Part shown: one piece after another, positions 36,344-46,765 of the stretch
Numbering within the stretch: position 1 is the stretch's first letter
Layout of the letters: each line of letters begins with the position of its first letter
NCBI RefSeq assembly: GCF_030272615.1
Contig: NC_081410.1
Span: 143,439,349 to 143,503,348 of the forward strand
DNA from: Cryptomeria japonica
Lineage: Eukaryota > Streptophyta > Pinopsida > Cupressales > Cupressaceae
DNA: 64,000 nucleotides
Direction of reading: 5' to 3'
The notes under the pieces: model-generated
Database searches by the model: none
What the model was told of the DNA's origin: nothing
What the model saw: the letters and a program-made list of their open reading frames with translations, nothing else
Program-made: the position numbers and the translations under genes

Positions 36344-36478
36344 CTTAGTGTCGATTTTTATTTTCTCTGTATGATCATTAACAAATTTTAAAAATGTGCC
36401 TCCGCTCTGGATAATTGAAGCCCAGTTTGACGGCTTGTCTGTATGAGAACTACTTGTGCTTGGAGTATCTGTTGTACG
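36344..36478 (-). CDS. NLR exon 2: short linker exon
   Basis: The exon is 45 codons, phase 0 at both ends. The acceptor is TTTTGCAG|CGTACA and the donor is ACTAAG|GTTAGT. It starts Ser/Thr-rich and becomes helical (SGGTFLKFVNDHTEKI). It is too short to stand alone. It is accepted because both splice sites are good, the frame stays open, and it joins exons 1 and 3 in frame across introns of 92 and 357 bases. Confidence 0.65.
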
Positions 36479-36570
36479 CTGCAAAACAATAACAAGAATT
36501 GAACACTATGGAAGACCTCTCATCATTATATTACCCTTAAAATTGAAAAAAAGATCAAGCTTATACTAAC

Positions 36571-36897
36571 CTTTTGAGCCGTCTTTAAGTTATCTTCAAT
36601 GGCTTTGATAAAACCATCTCCCTGGCTTTTAATGTCGATTTCTTGAAAATTGCTGATAACTTCTTCGAGCGTGCGTGGTGGCTTTTTGGAAGAAGGAGGT
36701 GGGTGTGGTGCTGTAGATGATGGCTGTGTGGAGGAGATCACCATCTGAAGTTGATTAGGAGAATGTGTAGATGGATTTATGGAAGTAGTGACTAGATCTT
36801 GTGATGAGGATGTGCAGGGATTTACAGGAGGATTTGGTGGTGCACTTTCTGTGGGCTTTCTTTTCCAGCACCAACAACAATTACAAGAAGGACCCAT
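36571..36897 (-). CDS. NLR exon 1: Cys-rich N-terminus and Pro/Ser-rich linker
   Basis: The ATG at 36897-36895 sits in a good plant context (ggccATGGG). The first 14 residues contain four Cys (MGPSCNCCWCWKRK), then a Pro/Ser/Thr-rich stretch, then a helical segment (TLEEVISNFQEIDIKSQGDG). The donor CAAAAG|GTTAGT at 36570 leaves phase 0 after 109 codons. The Cys cluster next to basic residues suggests S-acylation and membrane anchoring. N-myristoylation at Gly2 is less likely because Pro3 is disfavoured. There is no TIR domain. The exon looks intact. Confidence 0.7.
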
Positions 36898-36916
36898 GGC
36901 CAGTCAGAGAAATTTT

Positions 36917-37472
36917 TGGTTGAGATACTTAGCGGACAAGCTGAATAATCACATATAAAAAATTTCTCTATTGTTTTCCACAAGCTCCTTGCTACTGTGA
37001 AACCCTAAGACATCTAAAGAAATACACAGTTCTCTAAGCCGTGGGTGCACCAATACTAGGAGAATAAAGATATACTCTCTAGGCTGGATTGAAGCTGATG
37101 TTATAAGGGAAAAACCTATACTGTAAGAAAATGGGTGTATTGACACGGAGTGGCAGAGACAAATTACAAGTAAAATAAAACACTAGTCTCTAAGATTTAA
37201 TAGGAATGCCTTTGGATTTGGACTCTGGAAATCTCACTCCATAACATGAAAACCTCTTTCCATGAAATGCGTGAACTGACACAAGAATAATGATAAAGAG
37301 TAATCCATTGGTCAAGGAGAACGGGTCCCTCTCTGTTCTCAATTACTTTTCGACGTGGATACCACTAAACCGACCAGTCAATTCAAACGTTTTTCCCGCA
37401 TCCAAAGCTGCTTTTATTATTCTGTTGTGCATAGGGGAAGGGTATCACTAGCCGTATAGTTAATACTAACCC
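36917..37472 (-). promoter_or_regulatory. NLR promoter and 5' UTR
   Basis: This lies directly upstream of the exon 1 start codon. On the minus strand, a TATA-like gtatatctttatt near 37080-37065 is kept in the second copy at 30.6 kb. A W-box core (TTGACC, minus strand, near 37310) is present in both copies, consistent with WRKY-responsive defence genes. The region ends at aggggaagggtatcactagc, a phrase that also starts the MITE-like repeat at 44679. Confidence 0.6.
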
Positions 37473-37479
37473 TCAATCA

Positions 37480-38625
37480 GTACTAACCCTCTCTTCTGGC
37501 AACCGCACCCCATAGAGATTATATGAATTTTATCACCATGCACAAGATATATTATCAACTTTGTGAAAGTGAGAAGAATTGAGTTTCCCTAAGTTTGGAC
37601 TATTGATTTGTAGATACAAATGTATGTGTTTTAGATTATAATGATACTTTATAGAATTTTTAATCTAGAAATATTCTCCCATGTATCTATTGTGCAATAC
37701 TTAAATGTGTACATCTTGTAATTCTCATTTCATTTATTTTATATTTTATGTGTGATGATTATTAACCAAATTCTTAATTTCTAACCTAGTATCAATGCAA
37801 GTTAAGCTATATTAATCATCTTTATAGATTATACTAGAAGATAGTGATAACTCAATAAGTAGGTATTTAGAGTAAAATTCAAATATCACCATATTTATAC
37901 TTGTTTGATGTGTTTGAGGAAAGTGTAGAGGTAGGAGTGTATGCTCTTGTCTATTTAGACAATCAAAAATATAGACCCTCAAACCTTTTCTAGTTTGTTT
38001 TTTGCATACCCTTAGCGGGCTCGCCCTCCCAATTCGCTTGGCACACTTGCACAGGCATTGGTGAGAGGGGAACAACCCAAGTGACTACAGCCAGACCTTG
38101 GCGTTCCAACTCGTTATATGTAATAAATAGGCCTCTTGAGATGAAAATTTCGAAGGTTGGAGCTATTTGAGAGTTTACTCTCATATTGAGCATCTTGTAG
38201 GGCCCTTGAGGTCTAAATCACGCTTGCATGACTACTACGGTGCTTGATAGTTTGTTGGGCTATATGCCTCAATTGCGCTTGCGTGACCTCGAAGAGTAGT
38301 CTTCTAACTGAAATCCTTACTAGAATCCTTGTGCTTAGAGACCAAAAACCTTCTATTCATTGGTGCAGGAGGTCGGACCTCCGAAGGCACCCACATTTTT
38401 ACGGCCTTTAGTAGAGACACAAAGTTTGCCATGGGGAGTTTTCATGGGAACTAATGCTTGGCTACCCCGAAGAAGTGAATGTCATGGAGGGGAGCCAGTG
38501 GGGTCAAGCATCTAAGTGTTCTCTCTGGGTAGGCGTAGCTGGGAAACCAAGTGGGATTCGTTGACTATTGTCCTTACTAGCCCTAGGAATGTTGTAAATG
38601 AGTATGAGTATCTTTGATTCCAAGT
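37480..38625. other. Intergenic stretch, no gene recognised
   Basis: The first part is AT-rich. From about 38000 to 38600 the composition is less AT-rich and looks like an old LTR element, but I find no motif. Minus frames near 37812 and 37990 lack features. Confidence 0.4.
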
Positions 38626-38629
38626 TCAT

Positions 38630-39234
38630 TTGACCATTGTGTTTGCTTTTCTTGACACTTATTTAACAAGAGTAGATCTAACACATCATCATCCCCAAGC
38701 ACTTTACAAAACATTTATCCAAAACAAACATTTTTTCCAAGTCAAAGTCAAAGTCCTAGTCATCATCCTAGTCATGGTCGACAAAAATTTGGACTTTTTG
38801 TCAACAAGTCCAAATTCCCAAATGAGTCTAAACCACATCAAAACTTTGTCCGTCTCATGTATTACAAGCCCAAGTTGTATAAGCATCCTAAGAAAACCCT
38901 TGCACATCCAATTAAAAAGAAAAAGCTCACACAAGCTCAACTTGTTAGGCACCAAAAGTTTTGGTACATTAATCATAGACTCTTGCTTAAGCATAGGACC
39001 TTCTTGCATAGATACCTCTATCCCTTCATACCTTTAACCCAACATACCTCTATCCCTTCGTCATTTATTCATACTTCTCTTCCTTCATCATCAATACATG
39101 CTTCATTTCCTCAATCCTCCATGCCCTTCTACAATACAGCTAACTTTGTCTATGCTTCTACCACACAACCAAACACATACCGCGGATCCCAACCCATGTA
39201 CTTTGATAAATTGAGCAAGAAGAATGAAGGGTGA
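38630..39234 (+). pseudogene. Low-complexity Ser/Pro/Tyr-rich retroelement ORF remnant
   Basis: One frame ending at TGA 39232 reads YYKPKLYKHPKKTLAHPIKK, KLTQAQLVRHQKFWYI, then a repeat of the IPSSFIHTSLPSSS type, and ends RGSQPMYFDKLSKKNEG. The basic-then-Ser/Pro layout resembles the unknown ORF at 22.6-24.1 kb but I cannot align them. The function is unknown. The first 230 bases are in a different frame. Confidence 0.35.
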
Positions 39235-39445
39235 TGTGGGAGAAAGTTGACAATTATTATGGTTTAACTTTCCTATAGAATCATTCCCTAAATTAATTTT
39301 TATCTTCATAGAACAAACATGGAACAAAATATATTAGATTATCCACTAGCAATAAAATATCAAGCAAGCCCTTTAACCATGTGATAATGACATTTTATTG
39401 TTCTTACATTTTTTAAGATAGAGGGTCACTAACCATCTAATATTA

Positions 39446-42400
39446 TTGAGAATGGGGAGGAAGTGGAAATGGAAATCACTCATCCAACTAGATGTGCAAG
39501 ACATTCCCAACGAAGAAAATCATTTTTCAAGTGATAACCTTGAATGGACACCTATTGTAAATGAGAATGTCCAAGATCTGGATTTATGTGCTGCTATTCC
39601 TCTTGAGAGACTCTCTCACTTCGTCAAAGGAGAAGGTTTATTGGATAGTGCAGAGACATAATTTATACGCAAGGATCATCAAGAGATCAACTTGACAAAT
39701 CATACTGGATCATGCTACCAAGATGTATTCAAGGTTTGCCTATATTTAATATAATAATCAACTATGTCACATCTTATACTTATCATTTACAATATATATT
39801 AATAAATATATTTTGGTACATGTATAAACAGGCATCATTGTGCTTTTGGGGTTGAGGATAAAAGAAATAAATATAAAAAAGTGCAAAGGATATGAAAGTT
39901 TACTCAAAAAAAGGGTCGTCAAACCCACTTCATTGTTAGGGTTATGTATGGAAAACCTGACGTTGCAATACTTACATATAATTTTACCCACCAGGATGCT
40001 AATGGTGAATTCTGTCATGGGAAGAATGACCCTTCTGGTGATCCAAGGAGCATTATTGCGCCAAGACTATCAAATGAATGTAAATCATATATTGAATCCT
40101 TATTATTGATGGGCGTGGGGATTGACACAATATGCGAACAACACTACTTAGATCGTGGTTTGACAGAGTTGTTGAATAAGAGGGACACATGTTTTCTAAG
40201 GCAAGATGTATTGAATGCATGGAAAAGAAATGAATGGTTATCAGAAGTTTATAAAAGAGGAAAACAATGTAAAGAAGATTGGCATGTCAACGCATTCATG
40301 ACAGATGATGCGAGTGTTGAGATTGAAGCAATCAGGTTTTATTGCCCTCCATTTATATTTATGATATTGTATTTACTTAATATTAAGTTTATACTACTAA
40401 TGAACTTTTATAATGTAACATGTAGATTATCCTTTGGTTGCCGAGTACTTTTATGTCTATGGCATGTTCATAGGGCATGGTTGTAGAATGTGTATAGGTA
40501 AGTTAATGTTTAATTAGAATTTATGAAAAATTACACTTTTGAACATCATAGCTTGATATTATGATTTATAATCCAGGTATGTCAGTAATAAGGATGTTGG
40601 AGCAAATATGTTCCATAGACTAGGTGCGATAATGCATGTGATGAGTGACAACGAAGACATCACTACTAACCTAATAAGAAATTTCATTGAGGAATTCGAA
40701 GATGAGAAGAAATTTATTGAGTATTTTCAAAAAAACTTGATCTCATGATGAGAGGTGTATCGGTAAGATCATCAAAAAACTATTTATAGTATTTATGCAT
40801 TTACATTATTTAAGTTGTATATTGTGTATGTTAATACATCATTATGTTTGTTTGTATACCAATGTGGGCAAACAAAATTTAGAGGCTTCTCTCATGCAAA
40901 TCAAGAAACCAATGCATCCATAGAGTCATATCACTTCCAAATCAAGAGTCGCCATTTAAGTGATCATTCTAAGATATGCACAAGGAGGATGGATTGGCTA
41001 ATACATACACTTCTTCACAAGGTAGAACCATTCTATAAGAATAAAAGATATTTGCAGTTATCTGGATTTTTAAATAACTTTAAAAAGGAAAGACATTACA
41101 TGACCGCTTTGGAGAGATAAAAAACAATAGCAGATGCATATTGTTGTCCATGTGGTCTCCTCCCTAACACATATAAGATAAGAAGCCAAACAGATCGAAC
41201 AAAATGGTACCTTGTAAGGAAATTTGGACCAAATTTGCATGTGTGTGATTTCTAGTGGGCAAAAAGTGGAAACACATGCAAGCATGTGTTGAAGATTTTA
41301 GATCTTGTTAAGATAAAAGAAACAAATGAGCAAGATCAATTTGTTGGTAAGAGTCTTTTGACCTTCAAGTATTACATTTATGTATTTTAATGGTTATTAT
41401 TTATTCTCTAAACTAACTAAAGTATTTTCATTAAATTGCAGATGGCGTTACTCCATCGATTGATGATGATCACGAGGTTGGAGGGAGTTCTAGTCATGAG
41501 AATAATATCCTTGGTAAAGTTAGGACTTATGGTATAAAATTTTATTGATTTTTATGGTTCTTAAACTTAATAAACTATTATTCCAATTGCATATGTTTGT
41601 AATCCATCACAAGATTAAGATGTGATTGGGGTTGCAACTAGTGAAGACCAAATAATTGGTAAATTTTAATGTCACAATTTTTTGAATATTTTTTTTTTAA
41701 AATATTATTTTAATGAATCATTGTTATTTTTTTCATAGATGGCCGAAATTCATCAAGTTTTTTCAATGATAAATTTCAAAATTCTATTGACTATATGAAT
41801 TCAATACTCCAAAATCTGCCAACTGGACAAAATGAAAAACTCATTTTATTGAATGTGTTGAGAAATTTAAAAAAGAGTTTCATGCATCTCTTGCTTCCTC
41901 TTCAAAGTTTACATCCATCCCTAGCTCAGAGAACATGCCCGTGAGATGAATACCACCATGGTTTAGCCCTAGCAAAATGTGCAAATGCCATTATCTTCAT
42001 CGAAGACGCAATGACATTCATCAAGAATTAAATGAAAGAGTAAAGGAGCATGATGAATTCCAATTCCCTTCTACAGGTGGTAGAAAGCAAAAGAAAAAAA
42101 GGTCTTAAGACGTTCAGGCATAGCCATACAAGAAGAAATGGTTACTATCAGAGAACAACATAGTGAGTAGATTTACTCTAATTTATTCTAGTTTTTTCAT
42201 CATAATAATTCTTCCTTTTATCTAATGTGTAAGAAATATGTGAACGTAGTTCTTGACAATCAAGAGAGTAGTCGACGACATCGATTGCCATTCTCTATTG
42301 ATCTGAACCAGTCAGCAATAGATGAAATGCAAATTATAGATGGTAATTTTATAACTTTTAAATGTGTTAATTTATTAATTGTAATATTGCTAAGCATTTA

Positions 42401-42846
42401 TTTCTAACATCTCTTTTACACTTCATGAAACAATTACTAGGTACAATTTGTGGAACTCAACCATCATCAACTATCAATGTTATCCCCAATCAGACATTTC
42501 AACAAACCATTTTAGGTAATTACATTTCAATATTATTTACATTAACTACATGTTGTACTCTTACACTTAGCAATTTATTTAAGTTATTTTGCTAAATGTA
42601 AATGTCATTGCATCTTTAGATGATCAACAAAATAGTGGACAACATAGGTTACCATTTCGTATTGATCTTAACCAGGCACCTGGTACAATGGATGCAATTG
42701 AAATAGAAGATGGTAAACAATTATGAAATTATTTTCTAATACTTTTTAAATTTACATTTATAAATACATTTTATAACTAATTTATGTAATGTACAGGTTT
42801 TGATGAGATTGCAATGGCCAATCATGATCAACATTATTACAAATAA
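39446..42846 (+). pseudogene. MULE-type transposase / SWIM-domain gene with multiple exons
   Basis: Exons by splice sites and frame: 39446-39739; about 39832-40334 (THFIVRVMYGKPDVAILTYN; MTDDASVEIEAIR); 40427-40490 (FGCRVLLCLWHVHRAWL, with the CxxH signature of MULE transposases); 40577-40772; about 40860-41350 (NASIESYHFQIKSR; SWIM-like KFGPNLHVCDF, a stop, WAKSGNTCKHVLKI); then short phase-1 exons to the TAA at 42844. Stops occur near 39659, 40484, 41118 and 41252. Two compensating one-base shifts lie at about 39889 and 39925. The family is DDE transposase-derived and often domesticated in plants. The second SWIM Cys is replaced by Phe. Confidence 0.65.
42232..42846 (+). CDS. C-terminal exons with repeated DLN (EAR-like) motif
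   Basis: Four short exons have good splice sites and the same phase-1 boundaries: about 42249-42342 (HRLPFSIDLNQSAIDE), 42442-42515, 42620-42712 (HRLPFRIDLNQAPGTM) and 42797-42846 (ending NHDQHYYK). The first and third are homologous, so one exon was duplicated. DLNQAP fits DLNxxP, the class of EAR motif that recruits TOPLESS corepressors; the first copy has DLNQSA. These exons lack stops, unlike the transposase exons upstream. Confidence 0.5.
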
Positions 42847-42849
42847 TAA

Positions 42850-43438
42850 AGTTGGGTGTACTATACTTTCAAATTTTGATAGTCTATTAGATACTTTATG
42901 CTACAATAATGTTTGGGGAATATAGAGATTCTTCAATGTGATTGTGTAATTACCTTCCATTTTGTTCGGGAGAGCTTGGAGGGGATAGCTTGAAGATTCA
43001 AGATAGATACATCATTAGTGTATTATACTTTTGACTTATTATATATGTACAAAATTGGCTCATTGTTTATAAAATCGACTCATTGACTAAATTGACTCAT
43101 TGTTTATTCTATTTTATTTGTTATTGGGGTAACTTCATTAATAGAATTGTTTACTTGAATTCAATGTCTAATTTTGATTAAATAAAAGTTTGACCTAATT
43201 AGTTTTACCCTTTTTAATAAAACAAAATATTTTTTTCTCCTCAACTCTTCTAAATTAAGTGGTATAAAACACATAATTTGTAAGGCTATACATTCTAGGT
43301 GAAAGAAAGGTAATACAATATTATAGATTAAATTAAATCATCTAATGTTAGATTGAATAATGAACTTTCAATAATAAATATGTCATGTAGGTTTAACCCC
43401 TATCATCACCCCATGATATGTACACCTTAAACATAACA

Positions 43439-43480
<42 letters not shown>

Positions 43481-43900
43481 AAATAAAATTTAAAGTAAGT
43501 TTGATGCATTGTTTAAAAAATATATTGAAATATAATATTTATATAAATATTAAATAGTTCTTCAAATAAAAGTTAAAGTAAATAATTAATTTTTAACTTT
43601 CTCAAAATGTCTTTAATATAAAAATAATATCCATTTAAGAAATATAGTGAATAATTCTTATATGTAAATAATTTATTTTTTAACTTTCTAGCACCCAATA
43701 CTTTATATAGTAATATAAAGAAAGTATATTAAAAAATAAAATATATTAAAAAATATTAATATTAAAAACATAATATAATATAATATTTTTAAAAAATAAT
43801 ATATATATATATTAAAACTCTGAAAATCCGTATGCTTTATGAGGTGTGGAAATTTCATAATTTTAATCCGTATCTTATTTGATAGCTGTCCTCAACTAGT
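42850..43900. other. Non-coding stretch with (TA)n microsatellite at 43442-43478
   Basis: This is the AT-rich 3' flank of the transposase-like gene. The TA run is about 37 bases long. No gene is seen. Confidence 0.6.
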
Positions 43901-43979
43901 TGTAAAGGACTATTAAATTGGACAAATTACGAGAAAAAGAAAAACAGTACTTTCTATCAGTAAAGTAACATGACTATGC

Positions 43980-44140
43980 GGGCTGAAAGGGACATAAAGT
44001 TTAGAAAATAGACATGACATGCGTAAGCCGACAGAAGAATAATGATAAAAGTAGTCTATTGGGGCCCCACTCTGCTCTCCACTACTTTTTAACGCAGTAC
44101 CATACACTAACGAGTCAATTCAAACATTTTATTGTACTGT
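43980..44140 (-). repeat. Third, diverged trace of the NLR promoter
   Basis: The phrase catgcgtaagccgacagaag aataatgataaaag, followed by ctctccactactttttaacg and gagtcaattcaaacattt, matches in order the distal promoter segments at 30.86-31.0 kb and 37.26-37.4 kb. The W-box is replaced by attggggccc. No NLR coding sequence follows on either side. Confidence 0.55.
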
Positions 44141-44450
44141 TTTGTAATATAAAGTCCTCAGAATAAGCTGTCTCCAACTCTCGATGTCCATGCAAAAATC
44201 CGTACATAGAACAACATGTCATACAAGTGACAAAGTTAGCAGCAGAAGATGAGTGGCTAACTAGTGGAAGAAGAGGACATTGTGTTTAATTAGTCTAACA
44301 TCTTATTTGATAGCTATTTTATTAGATAGAGGTTCAGCAATGTGCAAGGGCTAGCATCATTTCTTGTACATTTAAATTTTCAATTAACTACTTTAAAGAA
44401 ATTATAATTTTTTTTACAGTTCATTAATAAATTTCATATATATTAATAAT

Positions 44451-44880
44451 GGTATATTTTTTAACATTTTTGGATCATAATTGACTCATTTGTGCACCTT
44501 TATTGGTACCATAGTATGCAACTATTGTGACATTTGTGCATAAGTATTGGTCATTTCAAGTGCACAGTTATTGGGACATCTTTAAGCATGTATCGGGTGC
44601 GTACTTTTTGACCCTTGGGTGCATAACGGCTCCCACAACGTGCATCATCATTACCCAAAAGCCAAAACAATAGCTATAAGTAGGGGAAGAGCACCAATAG
44701 CCGTCATAGCTAACTTCGCACACCCAGAGATCCTAAACGGTACATTGGATTTTGATTTTTTTTTTAGTTGTCTTCGTATGCAACTTAACTACTTATAGCT
44801 ATTGGGGGTTCAACATGACAATAAGGTGACGGTTATTGGAAGTATGTTATCTATTGGTACTCTTCCCTTATGTTAACAAA
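44451..44880. mobile_element. MITE-like inverted repeat
   Basis: Terminal phrases aggggaagagcaccaatag (44679) and ctattggtactcttccct (about 44853) are inverted complements, 190 bases apart. Related phrases (gtatgcaactattgtgac, gcacagttattgggac) lie upstream and suggest an older or nested copy. No coding sequence. A sequence like its outer end borders the NLR promoter copies at 31.02 and 37.43 kb. Confidence 0.5.
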
Positions 44881-46318
44881 TAATTTTTAGTTTTTTTTTC
44901 TTTTTGGATTTATTATCTTATTGTACCCATCTCTTTTATGAATAATATTATCCCCAATATTTAAATAAAAATTCTCCTAAATATATAAATCAAACAAAAG
45001 ACATATAATTAAATTATAATAAAATCTTAAGATTTATAATTAAGGTTTGTTAAAAATAAAATTGTGAAATTTAAATAAATTAAATATTACATTTAATTTG
45101 ATTTCTAATAAACTAGCATAACTATCTTTAAAGGAATATAGGTAAAGTACGTCGAAATATATTGTATTTGTGTATTATTCCACTTAATATTTATTATATT
45201 GTAACTAATATTAAACTAGTATTATAGTATGATATTGTAATTAATATTAAATTAGTATTAATACTTGATTATGTTATTATGCTTTAATATATTTCTTCGT
45301 ATCTTTATCCTTGAGATAGATAGAATTGATTAATCAATTAAACTATAGTGAGTGGTAGTTGAGAGATGCAAGTGAAGATATAATTAGCATTATATGATTA
45401 AAATTATTTAATTGAGTGCATGAGAGGAGAAGTAAATAAAATTAAATTAAAAAATAATAATGAAATATTTTTTTTATTTTTTATGCATTCAAGTGTCACA
45501 AACAAGTCAAATTATTATTTTTTTATTTTTTATTGATGAACGTTTTTGCATCCATATGTAAGTGTAATACACCTTTGGGGTAATAAAAAAATTGATATAA
45601 AAAATGAATATAAAAAGTAAATTTTGATAACTCCATTTTACAATCCCAATTTTTGTTTAGTATTTCATTCCAATTCTAAATGGTTTTTACTTTTAACTAG
45701 CATATTATAAAGCTAGAATTACTATGAATTTGGACGAATCGTCATTAATGACATGTTATGATCTAGTTTCTAATGTGTTTTGAAACTTGCAATGAAAGAC
45801 AGATGAAATTGTTCATATCGCAATATATTTGAAATACAAGAATGCTTTATTATGGAATATAACTTTATGTATGAAAGTGTTCTGATTACATGTGTGATTG
45901 CCCAAGTGATATCCATGAAGGAGTTTGTTGAGTTCATCCTACCAAAAGAATAAGGAGAGTATCATCTGGGAGAGGAGTATACATAGAGGGAAAATGTGTC
46001 GACGTCGTCTTGAGACCTTCACACACACACACACACACTAAGTTGCTACAGTCAAGAGTAAGTGTTGCAATTAATTTATGATCCAGGTCAATTTCATTTT
46101 GTAAGTTATCTTTTTTAAATCCTAGTGTTTAACCTTGTGTTGATCTTTTTATGTGTTAAATCTCTTTCATTATTGGGTATAACTATAGAGATCATATCAA
46201 CTTTTCGACAAACTATTATATGTATATGTATATGTTATAAGTGTAAATATATTTATACATATATGTATATACGTAAAGGAATACGTCTATATATATATGA
46301 ATGTGACTTTATATTACG

Positions 46319-46357
<39 letters not shown>
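44881..46357. other. AT-rich flank with (CA)n at 46021-46038 and (TA)n at 46324-46357
   Basis: No gene is seen. The CA run has nine repeats. The TA run directly abuts the left end of the gypsy element, so the element inserted at or next to this microsatellite. The frame at 46125-46373 runs through the TA repeat and is not a gene. Confidence 0.7.
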
Positions 46358-46364
<7 letters not shown>

Positions 46365-46439
46365 CCCCCCTAGTTTTCATTAAAATTTCAATTGCAGAGG
46401 TCGCCTTTGGTTTTTCTTTTCCTTTCGGTCATAGATTTT

Positions 46440-46765
46440 TTGTCTTTGAACCCGAGTCCTTGAACCTTTGTAAAAGTTCAAGGTTCAAAGTTCAAAACAC
46501 ACTCAAAAGGGCTTCTCTTCGCAACTTTGTTCTATGATAAGGCGGGCGCTTTGTTGTAATTTGTATTAAACTTGAACCGTTGAACCCTTTTTGGTTCAAG
46601 GTTCAAGGTTCAACATTGGTCATGCGTTGGTTTCGTCTTCACTCATTAATTGCTATTTTTCTTGTCATGAAGTTGGTATTCTATGTTGTTCTGTGTTATT
46701 TCTCTTATTTGAACTTGAACCTTTGAACCCTTTTTGGTTCTTGTTTCAAGGTTCAAAGTCTGAAT
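46440..46765. repeat. U3 array of ttcaagg / cttgaacc units
   Basis: Direct and inverted copies of ggttcaaggttcaa and ttgaacctttgaaccc occur in three clusters, and again at 60010-60315 in the 3' LTR. They can pair as hairpins. The position, upstream of the LTR-borne ORF, matches the GC-rich minisatellite of the 13.5-19.55 kb block. Confidence 0.75.

Larger units (their letters stand above)
3754..36897 (-). other. Inferred single NLR gene of about 33 kb with a 29.4-kb intron
   Basis: This entry groups the minus-strand exons 36897-36571, 36478-36344, 35986-35679, 35585-35386, 5958-4945, 4852-4586 and 4514-3754. Exon 4 ends with one base of a codon (ACAG|GTAACT donor). The NB-ARC exon begins after TTTACAG with the two bases that complete a Val codon, so the junction reads EGT-VGIEGQ, which is where the NB-ARC should start. 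Introns 1 to 3 (92, 357 and 93 bases) and the 92-base intron at 4944-4853 are phase-consistent. The alternative is two unrelated NLR remnants: an N-terminal-only gene ending at 35327 and an NB-LRR pseudogene. The joining is inference; the exons themselves are seen. Confidence 0.55.

Noticed and set aside
30627-37146. Minus-strand frame MSIHPFSYSIGFSLITSA in the NLR promoter as a conserved upstream ORF
   Set aside because: The second promoter copy breaks the frame with a one-base change, so coding constraint is not supported.
46125-46373. Plus-strand frame with IYIYIYIY tail
   Set aside because: Runs through the (TA)n microsatellite at the LTR border.
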